Below are positions 32,024-43,483 of a stretch of DNA of 64,000 bases, piece after piece. The stretch is from Falciphora oryzae (lineage: Eukaryota > Ascomycota > Sordariomycetes > Magnaporthales > Magnaporthaceae): contig JNVV01000030.1 in NCBI GenBank assembly GCA_000733355.1, forward strand, positions 124,001 to 188,000, in the 5' to 3' direction. The notes beneath the pieces were generated by a model. That model was given only the letters and a program-made list of their open reading frames with translations. It was not told the DNA's origin and did not search any database. The translations under genes were made by a program, and so were the position numbers. Each line of letters starts with the position of its first letter. The first letter of the stretch is position 1.

Positions 32024-32917
32024 ATGGACTCGGACATGGAAAACGCGCAGCAGGCGCCCGAAAAGCCCCGTGGCTGGGTGGCCGGGCTGAGCCGCGACGT
32101 GAACCTGTCTTGGGCAGATATCCCTTTGCTTGCGAGCTGCTTTGTCTCGGGGATCTGCGAAAGTATCACGCTCACAGCCGCCAGCGTCTTTGTCAGCATG
32201 CAAACCGGTGCGTCTCCTAGCCTCAACCCAAGGCTTCCCAGCTGACACGTGACCCCAGGAAACACCCTCTACCTCGCCCTTGGCGCCGCCCAGATCCCCG
32301 CCGACCAGCCGCTCCTGTGGCTGCGCTGCCTGGCCTCCATGGGCTCCTTCTGGGTCGGCTGTCTGCTCTTCTCGCACGCCGCCCGCCTGCTCGGCCCGCG
32401 CCGCAAGCTGTCTCTAGCCCTGTCCTTCCTGCTCCAGTCGGCCATGATCTGCGCCGCCGCCGCGCTCGCCCAGTCGGGAACCATCCCAACCTTTGCGCAG
32501 CGCCTCCTCGGCGAGCAGACCCCCGCCGACCGCGCCGCCGTCGTCCTCCGCCGCGAGGCGGACATCATGGTGATCCTGCCCATCATCCTGCTCGCTTTCC
32601 AGTTCGGGGGGCAGATCGTCGCCAGCCGCACGCTGGGGTTCAACGAGGTGCCGACCAACGTCCTGACGTCCGTCTACTGCGACCTCTTCTCGGACCCGAA
32701 AATCCTGGCCCCGCTGCGCGAGAACCCGAAGCGCAACAGGCGCCTGGCCGCCGTCGTGCTGCTGGCCGCCGGTGGGCTCGCCGGCGGGTTCCTGCAGAAG
32801 TCGGCCGGCGGCATGAGCGCTGCCCTGTGGGTCGCCGCTGCTATCAAGATGGGGATTGCGGTCGCGTGGCTGGGGTGGAGGGAGCAGGACGAGGACCTGC
32901 AGGGCGAGAAGCGTTGA
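32024..32917 (+). CDS. DUF1275 (YoaK-type) membrane protein
   Basis: Two exons, 32024-32207 and 32259-32917, 280 residues. The pattern matches fungal DUF1275 proteins: SWADIPLLASCFVSGICES in the first hydrophobic stretch, a QTGNTLYLALG motif across the intron, LLWLRCLASMGSFWVGCLLFSH, VILPIILLAFQFGGQIVASR, and FNEVPTNVLTSVYCDLFSDP. About six membrane segments are visible. The family has no established activity; the usual inference is transport. I used the ATG at 32024, which has A at -3 and G at +4; an upstream in-frame ATG at 31976 would add 16 residues without clear function. Confidence 0.87.
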
Positions 32918-33255
32918 GCTCAGGGGTTGCAGATAAGAGACAGCTTTTGTGGGACGATACGACCTTGATGGACCCTGTAAATACGACCCTGTCGGGCGCT
33001 TCGACATCAAACCGAGCAAACTTAACCACTTGTAATCTGTGGCACGGGGAGGATCCCAGGACTTGGGCAGGCCCACCCCAGTCACTTCTAATTATTCGTC
33101 AGCAGGCGGATTGCTGAAATCAAGACTTCGATTTTGAGCCTCCTAGCTAGATCTTACCGCTTGGTATTACAGTGCATCAAACAAATTACCTCGTCTATTT
33201 CCGCTTACCTGCGGCAGAACGCCTACTCCGTTGACCAAGCACAGTGACTCCGTTT
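32918..33255. other. Convergent 3' interval
   Basis: 338 bp between the DUF1275 and CNT stop codons; only 3' UTR sequence expected, no gene seen. Confidence 0.55.
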
Positions 33256-35325
33256 TTACGACTTGCCGGCGGCCTGGATCGCGGCGCCCATGGCATCGGT
33301 GTACAGCATGCCGGCAACGCTAGCCGAGGTGAGGGTGGATAGGACGCCCGAGAACAGAGCAGAAAAGGCGAGTTGGGACACGTCGCCGGCGCGGCCAGGG
33401 GCGATCTGCGAGAGCACACCGATCTGGGTGCCGAGAGAGCCGATGTTGCCGAAACCCTGTAGTCACAATGTCAACATCCGAAACCAGCAAACAAAAAGGG
33501 CGGGGTACTGACGCAAATGGCATAAGTGGCAATGAGCTGGGAGCGCTGGTTCATGGCCTTGAACTCGGTGCGGCCGTTGCCGCCCGTCAGGGACAGGAAG
33601 GCAAAGAACTCATTCTTGATGACCTTCTGGGCAATGAGCTCAGCAACAAGCAGACAGTCGTCTTTGGGGACGCCGAGCAGCCAGGCGACGGGGAAGAAGA
33701 TGTAGCCAAAGATCATCTCAAGAGACAGCTTGCGGCCCGCGACGTTGATGCCCCAGTAGGTGCCCCACCAACCCAGGACGCCGTCGACCATGGCGACGAA
33801 GGCGATGATGCAGAGCAGGGTGGCGATGATCATGCCGGCAATCTTGATGCCCAGCCAGGCGCCGTTGGCGAAGGCCTCGAGGCTGTTGGACGCCTTGGTC
33901 TCCTGGTCCTCGGGCACGACAGCCTTGCCGGCCGTCAGCGGCGTCTCCGTCTCGGGGTAGCGCAGCTTGGACACGGCCAGCGAGGCGGGGATGGACATGA
34001 CGCAAGACGAGACGAGGGCCTGGGGGTTGAGACCGAGGCCTAGGTAGGCGACAAGCACGGAGCCGGCGATAGTGGCGAAGCCGCATGTCATGACCTGGTG
34101 GAGCTCGGCCTTGGTCATGTAGGGCACGAAGGGCTTAACCAGCATGGCGGACTCGCCCTGGCCGATGAAGGGCGTGGCGGCGGCGACGACGGCCTCGGCT
34201 CCAGAGACGCGCAGACTCCAGAAGAAGAAGGTGGCGAACTTGCCGATGAACCACTGGATGAGGCCGACGTGGAAGAGCAGCTGGACGAGGGCGACGAAGA
34301 AGATGATGGCGGGGATGACGCCGGTGAAGAACCATTTGAGGTTGGGGACCGTGTCGTTGGTCAGGAAGATGACACCGTCGTTGGCAAAGCCGAGCAGCGA
34401 GCGGGCCAGGAACGAGATGAACTCGAATATGTCGTAGCCGACCTGGGTGCGCAGGACGAAGATGGCGATGACGAACTGGGTCAGCATGCCGCCGATGACG
34501 GTGTGCCAGGGGATGGCGCGCCAGTTGCGCGACGTCAGGGTCAGCAGGCCGATCATGACGAGCAGGCCGAAGATGGAGATGACGCGGTTGGCGCGCGTGT
34601 TCTGGCCCGACTCCTCCGAAGCCATGGCGCCGACGATGAAGACGGCGAGGGTGCCGAGGGCGGCCAGGGGCTGGTGCAGCTTGCTGGGGATAATGTCATA
34701 GACGCGCACGGCCGTGTTGTCCCAGACGAGCTTGAGGGGCGTCATGACGACCGAGGTCGAGACCCAGTTGAAGAAGATGCGCAGGCAGATGGCGATGTAG
34801 AAGAGCGTGGGCTTGAGCCAGCCGTACGTGTTGGAGCGGTTGACGCCGCCGTTGCCGACGAGGCCGTAGACGAGCCATCTGGGGAGGGTCAGCGGGGCAC
34901 TGAGAGACAGCCTAGAGATACCAAGAACAGGAGGGCACAACATACACAGTCGACACGGCCCAGACAAAGACCTGAAAGGCAATCTTGCAGACGATGCGGT
35001 TGCGGCGGTAGAAGGACTTGATCCAGCCCGGCTTCTCGTCGTCGTCCTCGGGCTTGCCGGCCTCGACCGAGCCCAGCTTCTCGCTCGAGTTGGCGGCGTC
35101 GCCATAGTGGGTGGCGGCCGGGTCCTTGGGGTTGTTGTCGGCGGACGAGGCCGAGTCGACGCCAAAGTTGGCCGCGCTCTTCTCGTCGGGGTAGACGTGG
35201 GCCGTGGTGTCGCGGTAGGCGGGCGCGATGCCCTCGGCCGGCGCAATGATCTCGCGCTCGGTCGAGACGCGGCGGGGAGGGGGAGGGGCGGCGGCGGCCA
35301 CGCTGTCCCTGTCGGGGGCGCTCAT
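33256..35325 (-). CDS. Concentrative nucleoside transporter (CNT family)
   Basis: Three exons: 35325-34946, 34878-33513, 33456-33256; 648 residues. An acidic, hydrophilic N-terminus (about 1-100) precedes roughly 12-13 membrane segments. CNT signatures are ATPFIGQGESAMLVKPFVPYM, MTCGFATIAGSVLVAYLGLG, NGAWLGIKIAGMII, and, in the last exon, GFGNIGSLGTQIG with SVAGML near the end. The GQxE motif contributes to nucleoside and cation binding in CNTs. The protein should take up nucleosides with H+ or Na+ at the plasma membrane. The last intron divides the region just before the conserved FGN motif; donor GTCAGT and acceptor CTACAG are both good. Start ATG at 35325 is followed by SAPDRDS. Confidence 0.92.
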
Positions 35326-37031
35326 GGTGGGCCAAGCGTTGAGCTTAGGCACTGCTGCCGAGTTCACCGGGTGTTGAAGTCGCGGCGCCGCGGTGTGGAC
35401 GGACGTTCTAGAGGGCGGAGGCAAGTAGCAACGAACACGCGACAGGCCGAGCAGCGAGGCAGCACGCCACAGGGCGGCGGGGGCGGCGCCATGGCAGGTT
35501 TTATACCGAGCTTGAGTTTTTTTTTCCCCCGTCTGTGTGCGCACGCGACGCAACGTTTGCGTGCAGTGTGGGGACCTGGCTTTCTGCGCATGGAGCCCGT
35601 CGATCATGAGAAATTTCCCCCTCGTCTCTCCCAGTCTTCGGCCATTTGCCCCATCGATAAGCCGCGTCGTCCAATGGCTGCGTCTCGGTGAGCCAACCAG
35701 GCCAGCGTCGCACCTGCCGACTCGATGGCAGCGGCGGCCAAGGTGCTCTATCCGGCAAGTGGATTTCTGGGCCCCGCCTCGCGCAACCAACCTTCCTTTA
35801 TCTCTCGCCTCCGGTGCAGGGCGAATCCTCGGCCGCGTGCCTCGGCCTGTCCGATGGTCGAATCGCCGCTGATCCCTGCGCCAGGATCTGGGGGCTCTGG
35901 GGTCGAGTGCCCCCCTATTGGCTTGCGGGTTGCGCTTGACTCGCCCTTAGCCTGCGCTGCCCGAACTCCTTCGTCCTCATCTTACTGTGTTTTTGAGGGT
36001 AACATTTGGCATCGGGTTCAGGGGTGCAATCTTCAATAAGGTGCGACGACCGACAACCGACAGAGGGACAGAACCAACGCCGCCAGCCAGGTACCCCGCA
36101 AGCTGTGGGCCTCCCCGTTGGCCGCTAGCCGCTCGCCCAGACCGAGCCCGCGATCCACCTGCGTGCGACCCGACCATGCGGTCTGGCCTCGGCTTGGCTG
36201 GTCTGTGTTTGTTGGAGGCACACAGGCCGAGTCTGTCTCGAGTGAGAGTCGTTTATCTGCGAATGGGAGATTGCGGTGGACAGCATCCATCCTCCATGAC
36301 GGCCACGCATTTCACAAAGGATGCCCGATGTGGAGTGTAATGGGGAAATATGGGGGGTAGTTTTGATAAGGCGATAGAGTGCCGTCGCGGCGGATAGCAT
36401 CATGTGATGCACTCCAGTCTTTCTCCAGTTGCCCCAGCCGCCCGGGTGGAATCGGCCGCAGCACACGCTCGCAACGTAACAACGCCTTGTACGGACACGC
36501 ACACATCACGCGTGGTCCTTCTTCTCTCCTCATTACCAGTGAACTGTCCATTGGCCAACCGATCGAGTGGTTTTCGGGTGTCGAAACAGGATCGATTAGA
36601 CGGCCTCTTGAACCAGTGGGTGGCGAGTCAAGCTGATTGCCATGTGCTCTGCCAATAAAACAAGCCAATGCTCTGGCCCGCCCCCACCTTCCGGTGAACC
36701 ACCTTCCCCTCTGGGTTAGCGTCGACGGGATAGCTCCCGGGCGATTGATTGAGCCTGGCCCGTCGGCGGCGCGACCATCAGCTGCTCGCCGTCTCTGGTG
36801 CTCCCACACTGGAGTAATCGGACCCTTTTCAGCCCACACCGGCAAGATCCGGTGCAGAGGGCAGCACGGTGCTATCAGCCAATATCTTACACGCAGCATG
36901 GAATGGGATTCTGGAATCTTTTTTGAATGGTCGAGGTGCCCCCAGGGATAAGATCCCGTTCGTCAGCTGGCCAAAACAGGACGGGACAGCTGGTCTTCTC
37001 CTCCCAGATGCCTCCAGCCATCTGCCCTAAA
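35326..37031. other. Intergenic, CNT promoter side
   Basis: About 1.7 kb. It holds the CNT promoter on the left and the MFS transporter 3' side on the right. Open frames of up to about 195 codons on the minus strand have no recognisable features. No gene supported. Confidence 0.45.
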
Positions 37032-38854
37032 TCAGTACACATAACGGAAGTTCAGGTTTTCCTTATCTGTTAGGTCGTCAAAGGCTCGCGTCATGTTTTC
37101 GTCTCTGGCCTCGCGCACACCCTCCGCCGCCAGCTTGTCTCGGTGCTCGTTCTGTCAGGATATCAATTAGCGTGGGCGCTGAGTTAGGACTTGGGCGATA
37201 GAATGGATAATTACCTGGTAGGTCAGATAAAAGCGAAGGCTGATGATCACAATGACCAGGAGGGAGTAACAGCCTAGGTGCGTAGCGAATGCGATAAAGT
37301 ACTTTGGCTTGTTCCATGTCAAGAAGACCTGAGGACCTAGGGGGCCGTCAGCAGTTGTTGGGCCGGGCGAGAAAGGGGTGCCCATAAGGTCTTGCACAAG
37401 GCCAACATACCTATACTGTTCCCGGCCGACCACGCAAGAAAGTTCATCGTGATGGCGACCGACTTCTTTGTCTGCCCGGCGACGTTTCGAGAAATCATGG
37501 AGAGAGATAGCGTTTGGGCTGACCAGAACGACAGTGTGATGTAGTAGCAGATGAGCAAGCCAACCCGCCGGCCGAGATCCTCAGTCAAGTCCAGCGTCAT
37601 GATGAGGATCGTGCCAATGAAGGACGGGACGACGAATCCCAGCATTGTTAGGAGGCTCTGGCTGGTCTTCTTGACGATCCACACGGACCCCAAAAGCACA
37701 ATCAGGATATAAAAGCCGAGCACCATGGCGAGCAACTGCGCCTCGAGGCGGTTGAAGCCAAACCCGACGATGACCAGTCCCTGGTAAGCTCCGAGGCCAG
37801 AGGTTGGCAGGGTGCTTGATGTCGACGGTCAATACCAGCCAGGCCCAAGTGTGAATCGAGAGGGGAGGAAGGACGTACGTGCAGAACGCAATCAACGCAT
37901 ACGCGTACACTTGCGGGTCTCGGAGGCACTCAAAGACCTGCTCCTTTTTGAACTTCCTGTTCTGCATGCCGGTCTGGTTGCCACGCACCCGCTCGACCAT
38001 GAGCTTCTTGTCGGCCTCGCTGAAGCACTTTGCGCGCATGGGCGAGTCGGGCAGCCACCAGCCAACAAAGGCGCCAAACGCCACCGAGATCACTCCGTAG
38101 GCCAGGAACAGCCACTGCCACGACTTGAGAGGGCCCGTGGTGATCAGCGTAAAGCAGTAGGCCAGCAGGCCGCCGACGACCTGCTGGGCGCCGTTCATCA
38201 TGTACCAGTAGGTGACGCGGGCGGCCTGCTCCTCGCGGCGGTACCACATGCTCGACATGACGAGGAAGGCCGGCTGGCAGACGGCCTCGAAGATGCCCAG
38301 GAGCGTGCGCACGACGGCGAGGCCGGCAAAGTTGACGCAGGCGGCGTGGCAGGCCAGCACGGCGCCCCAGGCCAGGATGCTGAAGGAGAGGTACTTTGCG
38401 ATGGGAACGCGCGTGATGATCCAGTTCTGGGGGTACTCGACGAACAGGATAGCGATGTAGACGCAGGTGGTGAGCCAGCTGTACTCTGTTGGGTGTTAGC
38501 AATGTGCGCTGGGGTTCTAGCAACACCACGAAACGCCGTACCTGAGCCTTGGAGGTCGGTGTCCTGGATAATCCCCATGATTGATGCAAACGAGATTGTT
38601 CCCTTGTCTATGGCCTGCAAGAAGTACGTGGAAACCATGATGGACAAGACGCGGCGGTCAATCATGCGGAGCAGACGCTTGTTCTCCTCGGGAGAGATGT
38701 CGATGCGGACGTCCGACATGTACTGGGCTACCTCCTTGTCGACAGCCGCATAGTTGACCTGGTTTTCCTTGGGGTCCGGGCCAGGACTGTACGGCCTGTT
38801 GTCGTCCTGCTGGACCTCGGGCGCGGCATCGCCGGCTTTTTTGGCGTCTGCCAT
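37032..38854 (-). CDS. MFS transporter, anion:cation symporter (allantoate permease-like) family
   Basis: Five exons: 38854-38542, 38485-37879, 37814-37411, 37336-37215, 37151-37032; 521 residues. About 12 TM segments. ACS/Dal5-type features are RRVLSIMVSTYFLQAIDKGTI near TM1, EYSWLTTCVYIAILFVEYPQNW, FEAVCQPAFLVMSSMWYRREEQ, LLAYCFTLI, and FLPDSP-like WWLPDSPMRAKCFSEADKK before the central loop. Fungal members carry allantoate, nicotinate, pantothenate or other carboxylates; bacterial ExuT in the same family carries hexuronates. The third exon uses an AAG acceptor, so that boundary is the least certain. It is divergent from a GH105 gene across 949 bp. Confidence 0.88.
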
Positions 38855-39803
38855 TTTCACCGTCTTGGCGGGACGTGGAAGAATGATGGGATTCAACTGT
38901 AAATACAGCACAAAAACGATCCGGCAGCAATAGAAGCATCTTCGCGAGAGGAATCCTGCTGCTTTTAAGTCGCGGCTGATTTCCCGAATCCCAAATGATC
39001 ACCGTTGGATGCTACGGTAAGGGATGCAGTAAGTGATATGCGACCCTATCCGGGCGCGTTCGCTGCGGCATTACGCACTGCCAGCAGCAGCAGGTGGTTT
39101 GCAACTGTAACACTACCGCGCACATCACCCCTTGACCGGCAACGGTTGCTGCTACGAGTGGCGCTTATATTCCCGCGGATCTATCGGCTGTACGGCCTTT
39201 TACCCCGTTCCCCAAATTTGGTTCTCCCTGGGCAAGCAGACGTCACGCTGGGCCATCTTTGGACCGAGACGCACGAGCAATTGATCCCAAAATCCAGATG
39301 CATCTGCGGGGGATCAAAACAACCCCGCTCCAGCCAAGCAACGGTCCGTGGTTGAAGAGCAAGGGCTATTTCGGATGGCATGGATGGTGTTGCTGGCCTC
39401 GCGTGGGCAACGGCGTTCGGTGAGAGTTGAGCCGAAGAAAAGCGCCAGCTCTTGCAATTGCTTCACTGGTTGAAACGGCTGTTGCGCTGAGCTGGGCGAG
39501 CTTTGGTGGAGCTCGGCCAGCATTTCTCCACCAAAGAGATCGAGACTGGGAAAGGGGAAAGGCGGGAGCTTCCAGCCCTCCATTGATGCCAGCCACATCC
39601 ATCTCCAACTCCAGCTCCCCCACGCCAACCTCCGGCCCACACCCCGCATCGTGACGGCGATGCGGGGGTGACTCGATGCCTCCAAATGATATCCATTGTC
39701 CCCCGCCTTTGGGCCGGGCGTTGTTTAGAGTCGTTGCTTGAGCACCGCCGTCTCGGTGTAGTTATCTGTTGCAAACAGCTCGACGACCTCGGGCCCAAAC
39801 AAA
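38855..39803. promoter_or_regulatory. Divergent promoter, ACS transporter and GH105
   Basis: 949 bp between the two start codons. No gene. It contains the inverted repeat at 39501-39536, listed separately, and a CCTCCAA heptamer at 39679. Confidence 0.6.
39501..39536. promoter_or_regulatory. Perfect 11-bp inverted repeat containing TCCACCAA cores
   Basis: Left arm CTTTGGTGGAG (39501-39511), right arm CTCCACCAAAG (39526-39536), spacer 14 bases. Each arm includes TCCACCAA, which matches the published fungal galacturonic-acid-responsive element (TCCNCCAAT) except for the last base. It lies 268 bases upstream of the GH105 start codon. Confidence 0.55.
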
Positions 39804-40931
39804 ATGCCCTCAGAAATGCACGGCCTCAAGGCCGCCGACGTCCATGCCAAGATCCGCCTCCTGATTGACGGCATGGTCAACATCAAGGACACGACGGGCG
39901 AGTTCCTCCTACGCCTCGACGACGGCCGCGTCATCGACACCAAGGGCTGGAACGACTGGGAGTGGACGCATGGCATCGGCCTGTACGGCATCTGGAACTA
40001 CTACCAGCTGACGGGCGACGAGGCCTGCCTGCGCATCATCGAGGACTGGTTCCGCGACCGCTTCGCCGCCGGCGGCACCACCAAGAACATCAACACCATG
40101 GCCGTCTTCCTGACGCTGGCCCTCGTCTACGAGAAAACGCGCAATCCGACCTACCTGCCCTGGCTCGACGCCTGGGCCGAGTGGGCCTACCACGACCTCG
40201 GCCGCACCCGCTTCGGCGGCATGCAGCACGCCACCTACAACCTGCGCAACGACGAGCAGCTGTGGGATGACACCCTGATGATGACTGTCGTGCCGCTCGC
40301 CAAGATCGGCCTGGTGCTCGACCGCCCCCACTATGTCGCCGAGGCCAAGCGCCAGTTCCTGATCCACCTGCGCTACCTGTTCGACACCCGCACCGGCCTC
40401 TTCTTCCACGGCTGGACCTTTGAGGACGGCGGTCACAACTTTGCCCGCGCCCTGTGGGCCCGCGGCAACAGCTGGCTGACCATCGTGCTGCCCGAGTTCA
40501 TCGAGCTGCTCGACCTCGAGCGCTCCGACCCGCCACTGTACTGGCACCTGCGCGACGCCCTGCTGGCCCAGTGCGAGGCCCTGCAGCCGCTGCAGCACCC
40601 GGAAACCGGCCTCTGGCGGACCCTGCTCGACGTCCCCGAAGACCAGGGGTCGTACCCGGAGACGAGCGCGACGGCGGGCTTCGCGTTCGGCATGCTCAAG
40701 GCGCAGCGCAAAAAGTACATCGCCGGCGACGCGTTCGAGGCCACGGCCGTGCGCGCGCTCAAGGGCGTGCTGGTCAACATCGACGAGAGGGGCGAGCTGC
40801 GCAACACCAGCTTCGGCACCGCCATGGGCCACGACCTGCAGCACTACAAGGACATTCCCATCACCAGCATGCCCTACGGCCAGGCCATGGCGATCATGGC
40901 GCTGGTAGAGTTTCTGCGCGTCTTCATATAG
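39804..40931 (+). CDS. GH105 unsaturated rhamnogalacturonyl/glucuronyl hydrolase
   Basis: Intronless, 375 residues, full-length for GH105 (YteR/YesR-type). An alpha6/alpha6 barrel is indicated by WNDWEWTHGIGLYGIWNYYQ, TTKNINTMAVFLTLALVYE, ELWDDTLMMTVVPLAK-like QLWDDTLMMTV with Asp155-Asp156, GLFFHGWTFEDGGHNFARALWARGNSW, and TSATAGFAFGMLKA. The conserved Asp in WDD matches the catalytic region of YteR. There is no signal peptide, so the enzyme should act inside the cell on unsaturated disaccharides released by rhamnogalacturonan lyases. It releases the 4,5-unsaturated galacturonic acid by hydration. The divergent ACS transporter is a possible importer of its substrate. Confidence 0.92.
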   Translation: MPSEMHGLKAADVHAKIRLLIDGMVNIKDTTGEFLLRLDDGRVIDTKGWNDWEWTHGIGLYGIWNYYQLTGDEACLRIIEDWFRDRFAAGGTTKNINTMAVFLTLALVYEKTRNPTYLPWLDAWAEWAYHDLGRTRFGGMQHATYNLRNDEQLWDDTLMMTVVPLAKIGLVLDRPHYVAEAKRQFLIHLRYLFDTRTGLFFHGWTFEDGGHNFARALWARGNSWLTIVLPEFIELLDLERSDPPLYWHLRDALLAQCEALQPLQHPETGLWRTLLDVPEDQGSYPETSATAGFAFGMLKAQRKKYIAGDAFEATAVRALKGVLVNIDERGELRNTSFGTAMGHDLQHYKDIPITSMPYGQAMAIMALVEFLRVFI

Positions 40932-41695
40932 GGTTTGGCAGGTAATATGCTGGCGGTGGCAGGTAATCTATGCAGATGACGGGTGGGCAGGCAAGTCAGA
41001 TCAAAGGCGGATAGACAGATGGGCGGCCCGGGCGTTGTGTTTCTGTCTGGGAGCTGATGGGATGAAAGGTCGAAACGCAGGAATTGGAGGGTGATTCCGG
41101 TGCGCAGCGCGTCGAGATGACGCCAGCCCTCTTCTAACAGTGCACTGGTCTCCGTCGTCGAAAAAAAAAAAAAAATCCAAGCCCGACCCGACGCCAAGTT
41201 TGCCTGCACATGTCCCTGTATCTTCCCTGGATTTTCCTTGCGTCTGTGTCCTGTTGCGCCGACGCGACTCCTGCTTCCCGCCCAGTCCCGGCAATTGGGA
41301 CCAAGGAAGGGTCCGTCGAGGGATTTTCGGGCATCTGGTGTCGCGGAAGCGTCCAAGCGGCAAAGTCATTTTTCACCTCTATTCCTGATGGCCTCCTGAC
41401 ATTCAGGCTCCAGAGACTGCGCATGGACTACTTGGCGACGAGTCACGATCGTCAAGTCCGACGCAGATGGACGCGTCCTTCTGGATGTCTATCATGGTGA
41501 CAAGGTTGGTGCGATGCCGTTTCCGTTGGGGATATCAGTATTTAGACTGCCTTTGTCATCTGAAGCCGCCAGTAAGTCCGTCTCTTGCATCTATCCTCAT
41601 CTGTCACTACCACATATGCATGCATCTGCATCCTGCACTTGACTGTATCTGGCCTTCGTGCATGCCAATAATCCTCCCGTGGAAGCCCAGTCACA
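40932..41695. other. Intergenic between GH105 and the S10 gene
   Basis: 764 bp, no supported gene. Includes an A15 run at 41161-41175. The last 200 bases are CT-rich and lead into the carboxypeptidase start. Confidence 0.5.
41161..41175. repeat. Poly-A tract of 15 bases
   Basis: Fifteen consecutive A bases in intergenic DNA. Confidence 0.95.
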
Positions 41696-43364
41696 ATGAG
41701 AACTACAGCAGCCCTCTGGCTTGTGGCCACGGCACCCTGCCTCGCGAAACCTACCCCTGGGCTCAACGCAGCTGACCGTCGCAACCCTCGCCGGCTGTAC
41801 GAGTACAACGGCATCAAGCAGACCTTGTTCAGGCATGATGTCACCGGCATGAACCTGCAGTTTGTCGAGAACTCGGGAATCTGCGAGACCACAAAAGGCG
41901 TCAACCAGACCTCTGGCTACATGTCGGTTGGTGAGTGCAAAATCCTCCCTTGTCTATTGAACGGCGCTAACACCCCCAGGCAACGACATGAACATGTTCT
42001 ACTGGTTCTTCGAGGCCCGCTCCAACCCGACCGAGGCCCCCCTCGCCATGTGGCTCAACGGCGGGCCAGGCTGCTCCTCCATGATCGGGCTGTTCCAGGA
42101 GAACGGCCCCTGCCACTTCCCCGACGGCGCCAAGCAGCCCGTCGTCAACCCAAACTCGTGGAACACCTTTGCCAACATGCTGTACGTCGACCAGCCCATC
42201 GGCACCGGCTTCAGCTACGGCACCGACAGCGCCACGTCGACCGTCGCTGCGGCGGGTTACATCTGGAACATGCTGCAGGCCTTTTACGCCGCCTTCCCAG
42301 CCTACAAGTCGCGCGACTTCGGCCTTTGGACCGAGTCGTACGGCGGCCACTACGGCCCCGAGTTCGCGGCGCACATCCACGAGCAGAACGCGAGGATCGA
42401 CTCGGGCTGCCTGCAGGGCGAGAAGATCAACCTGGTCGCGCTGGGCATCAACAACGGCTGGATCCACCCCGAGACCCAGTACCGGTCCTATGCCGACTTT
42501 GCGCTCCATAATAACCATCGCCAGCTGATCAAGGCCGACGAGCACGACAAGTTCGTCAACGAGGTCGACACCAAGTGCGGGCCGGCCATCAAGAAGTGCC
42601 AGGGCACGACGGGGTCGGACAGCGACTGCCTCAAGGCGGCGGAGATTTGTGTCAAGGCTGCCGAGGCGCCGATCGAGGATACCAGCGACTTTAATTCGTA
42701 CGACATCCGCACCTCGTCCAAGTCCCGCGACGAGCCGCCCACCACGCACGTCGGGTACCTGAGCTCCCCCGAGATCCAGAGGGCCATTGGCGCCCAGCAG
42801 ACGTACGACGAGTGTCCGGACCAGCCGTACATGGAGATGTACAACTCTGGTGATGGCAAGTTCTTTTTCCCTCGATGTATCTATGATCAGTGTCTCTTCC
42901 CAGGAACACTACTGACCCTTGCAGATTCCCGCTCCTTCCTTGGCCGTCTGTCAACAGTAGTGCAGCAGGGCACCAACGTCCTAATCTGGGCTGGCGACGC
43001 CGGTGAGTTCCCAAAACCACACATTCCTCCATGTCGTCAACTAACCGTCCCAGACTGGATCTGCAACTGGATGGGCAACCTCGAGGTCGCAGACATGGTC
43101 TCGCACGCAAAGGCAGACGAGTTCAAAAATGCCACCATGAGCTCCTACACCGTCGGCGGCAAGCAGTACGGCGAGTTCAAGACGGCCGGGTCGCTCAACT
43201 GGTTGCGGGTCTTTGATGCAGGCCACGAAGTCCCGTTTTATCGTAAGCGCAACCACGCACGCCGTCTGGACGAACATGGCTAACAAACATGACCCGCAGA
43301 GCCCGAGGTTTCCCTGCAAGCGTTTAAGCAAATCATGCAAAAGCAGTCGTTAAAATCCACCTAG
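41696..43364 (+). CDS. Secreted serine carboxypeptidase, family S10
   Basis: Five exons: 41696-41930, 41980-42849, 42925-43002, 43054-43242, 43300-43364; 478 residues. The signal peptide is about residues 1-17. S10 landmarks are MWLNGGPGCSSMIGLFQENGPC, the ESYGG nucleophile elbow with Ser198, WAGDADWICNW with Asp393 and AGHEVPFYQP with His452, completing the catalytic triad. It should remove C-terminal residues at acidic pH, probably outside the cell or in the vacuole. All four splice junctions fall at phase 1, and each has a clear GT donor and CAG acceptor. The 3' end is 119 bp from the convergent ABM gene. Confidence 0.94.
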
Positions 43365-43483
43365 GTGATAAGGAGGTTTGACTGGAATAACGGAATGAGA
43401 ATGTACAAATGCGCGTTAGCATGTTGGTTCGAATCAACAGCGTTCACAAGCTCTGGTTGGTCCATACCTTAGGCACCCGACGC

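Noticed and set aside
34098..35021. 307-codon plus-strand frame across the CNT gene
   Set aside because: Antisense shadow of the transporter, with Asp/Glu/Gly-rich nonsense composition.
36312..36899. 195-codon minus-strand frame between the CNT and MFS genes
   Set aside because: No recognisable motif, no splice support and many overlapping frames; treated as non-coding.
43418..43450. GGTTCGAATC, which resembles a tRNA T-loop
   Set aside because: The flanks do not form a T-stem, D-stem or acceptor stem, so it is not a tRNA.
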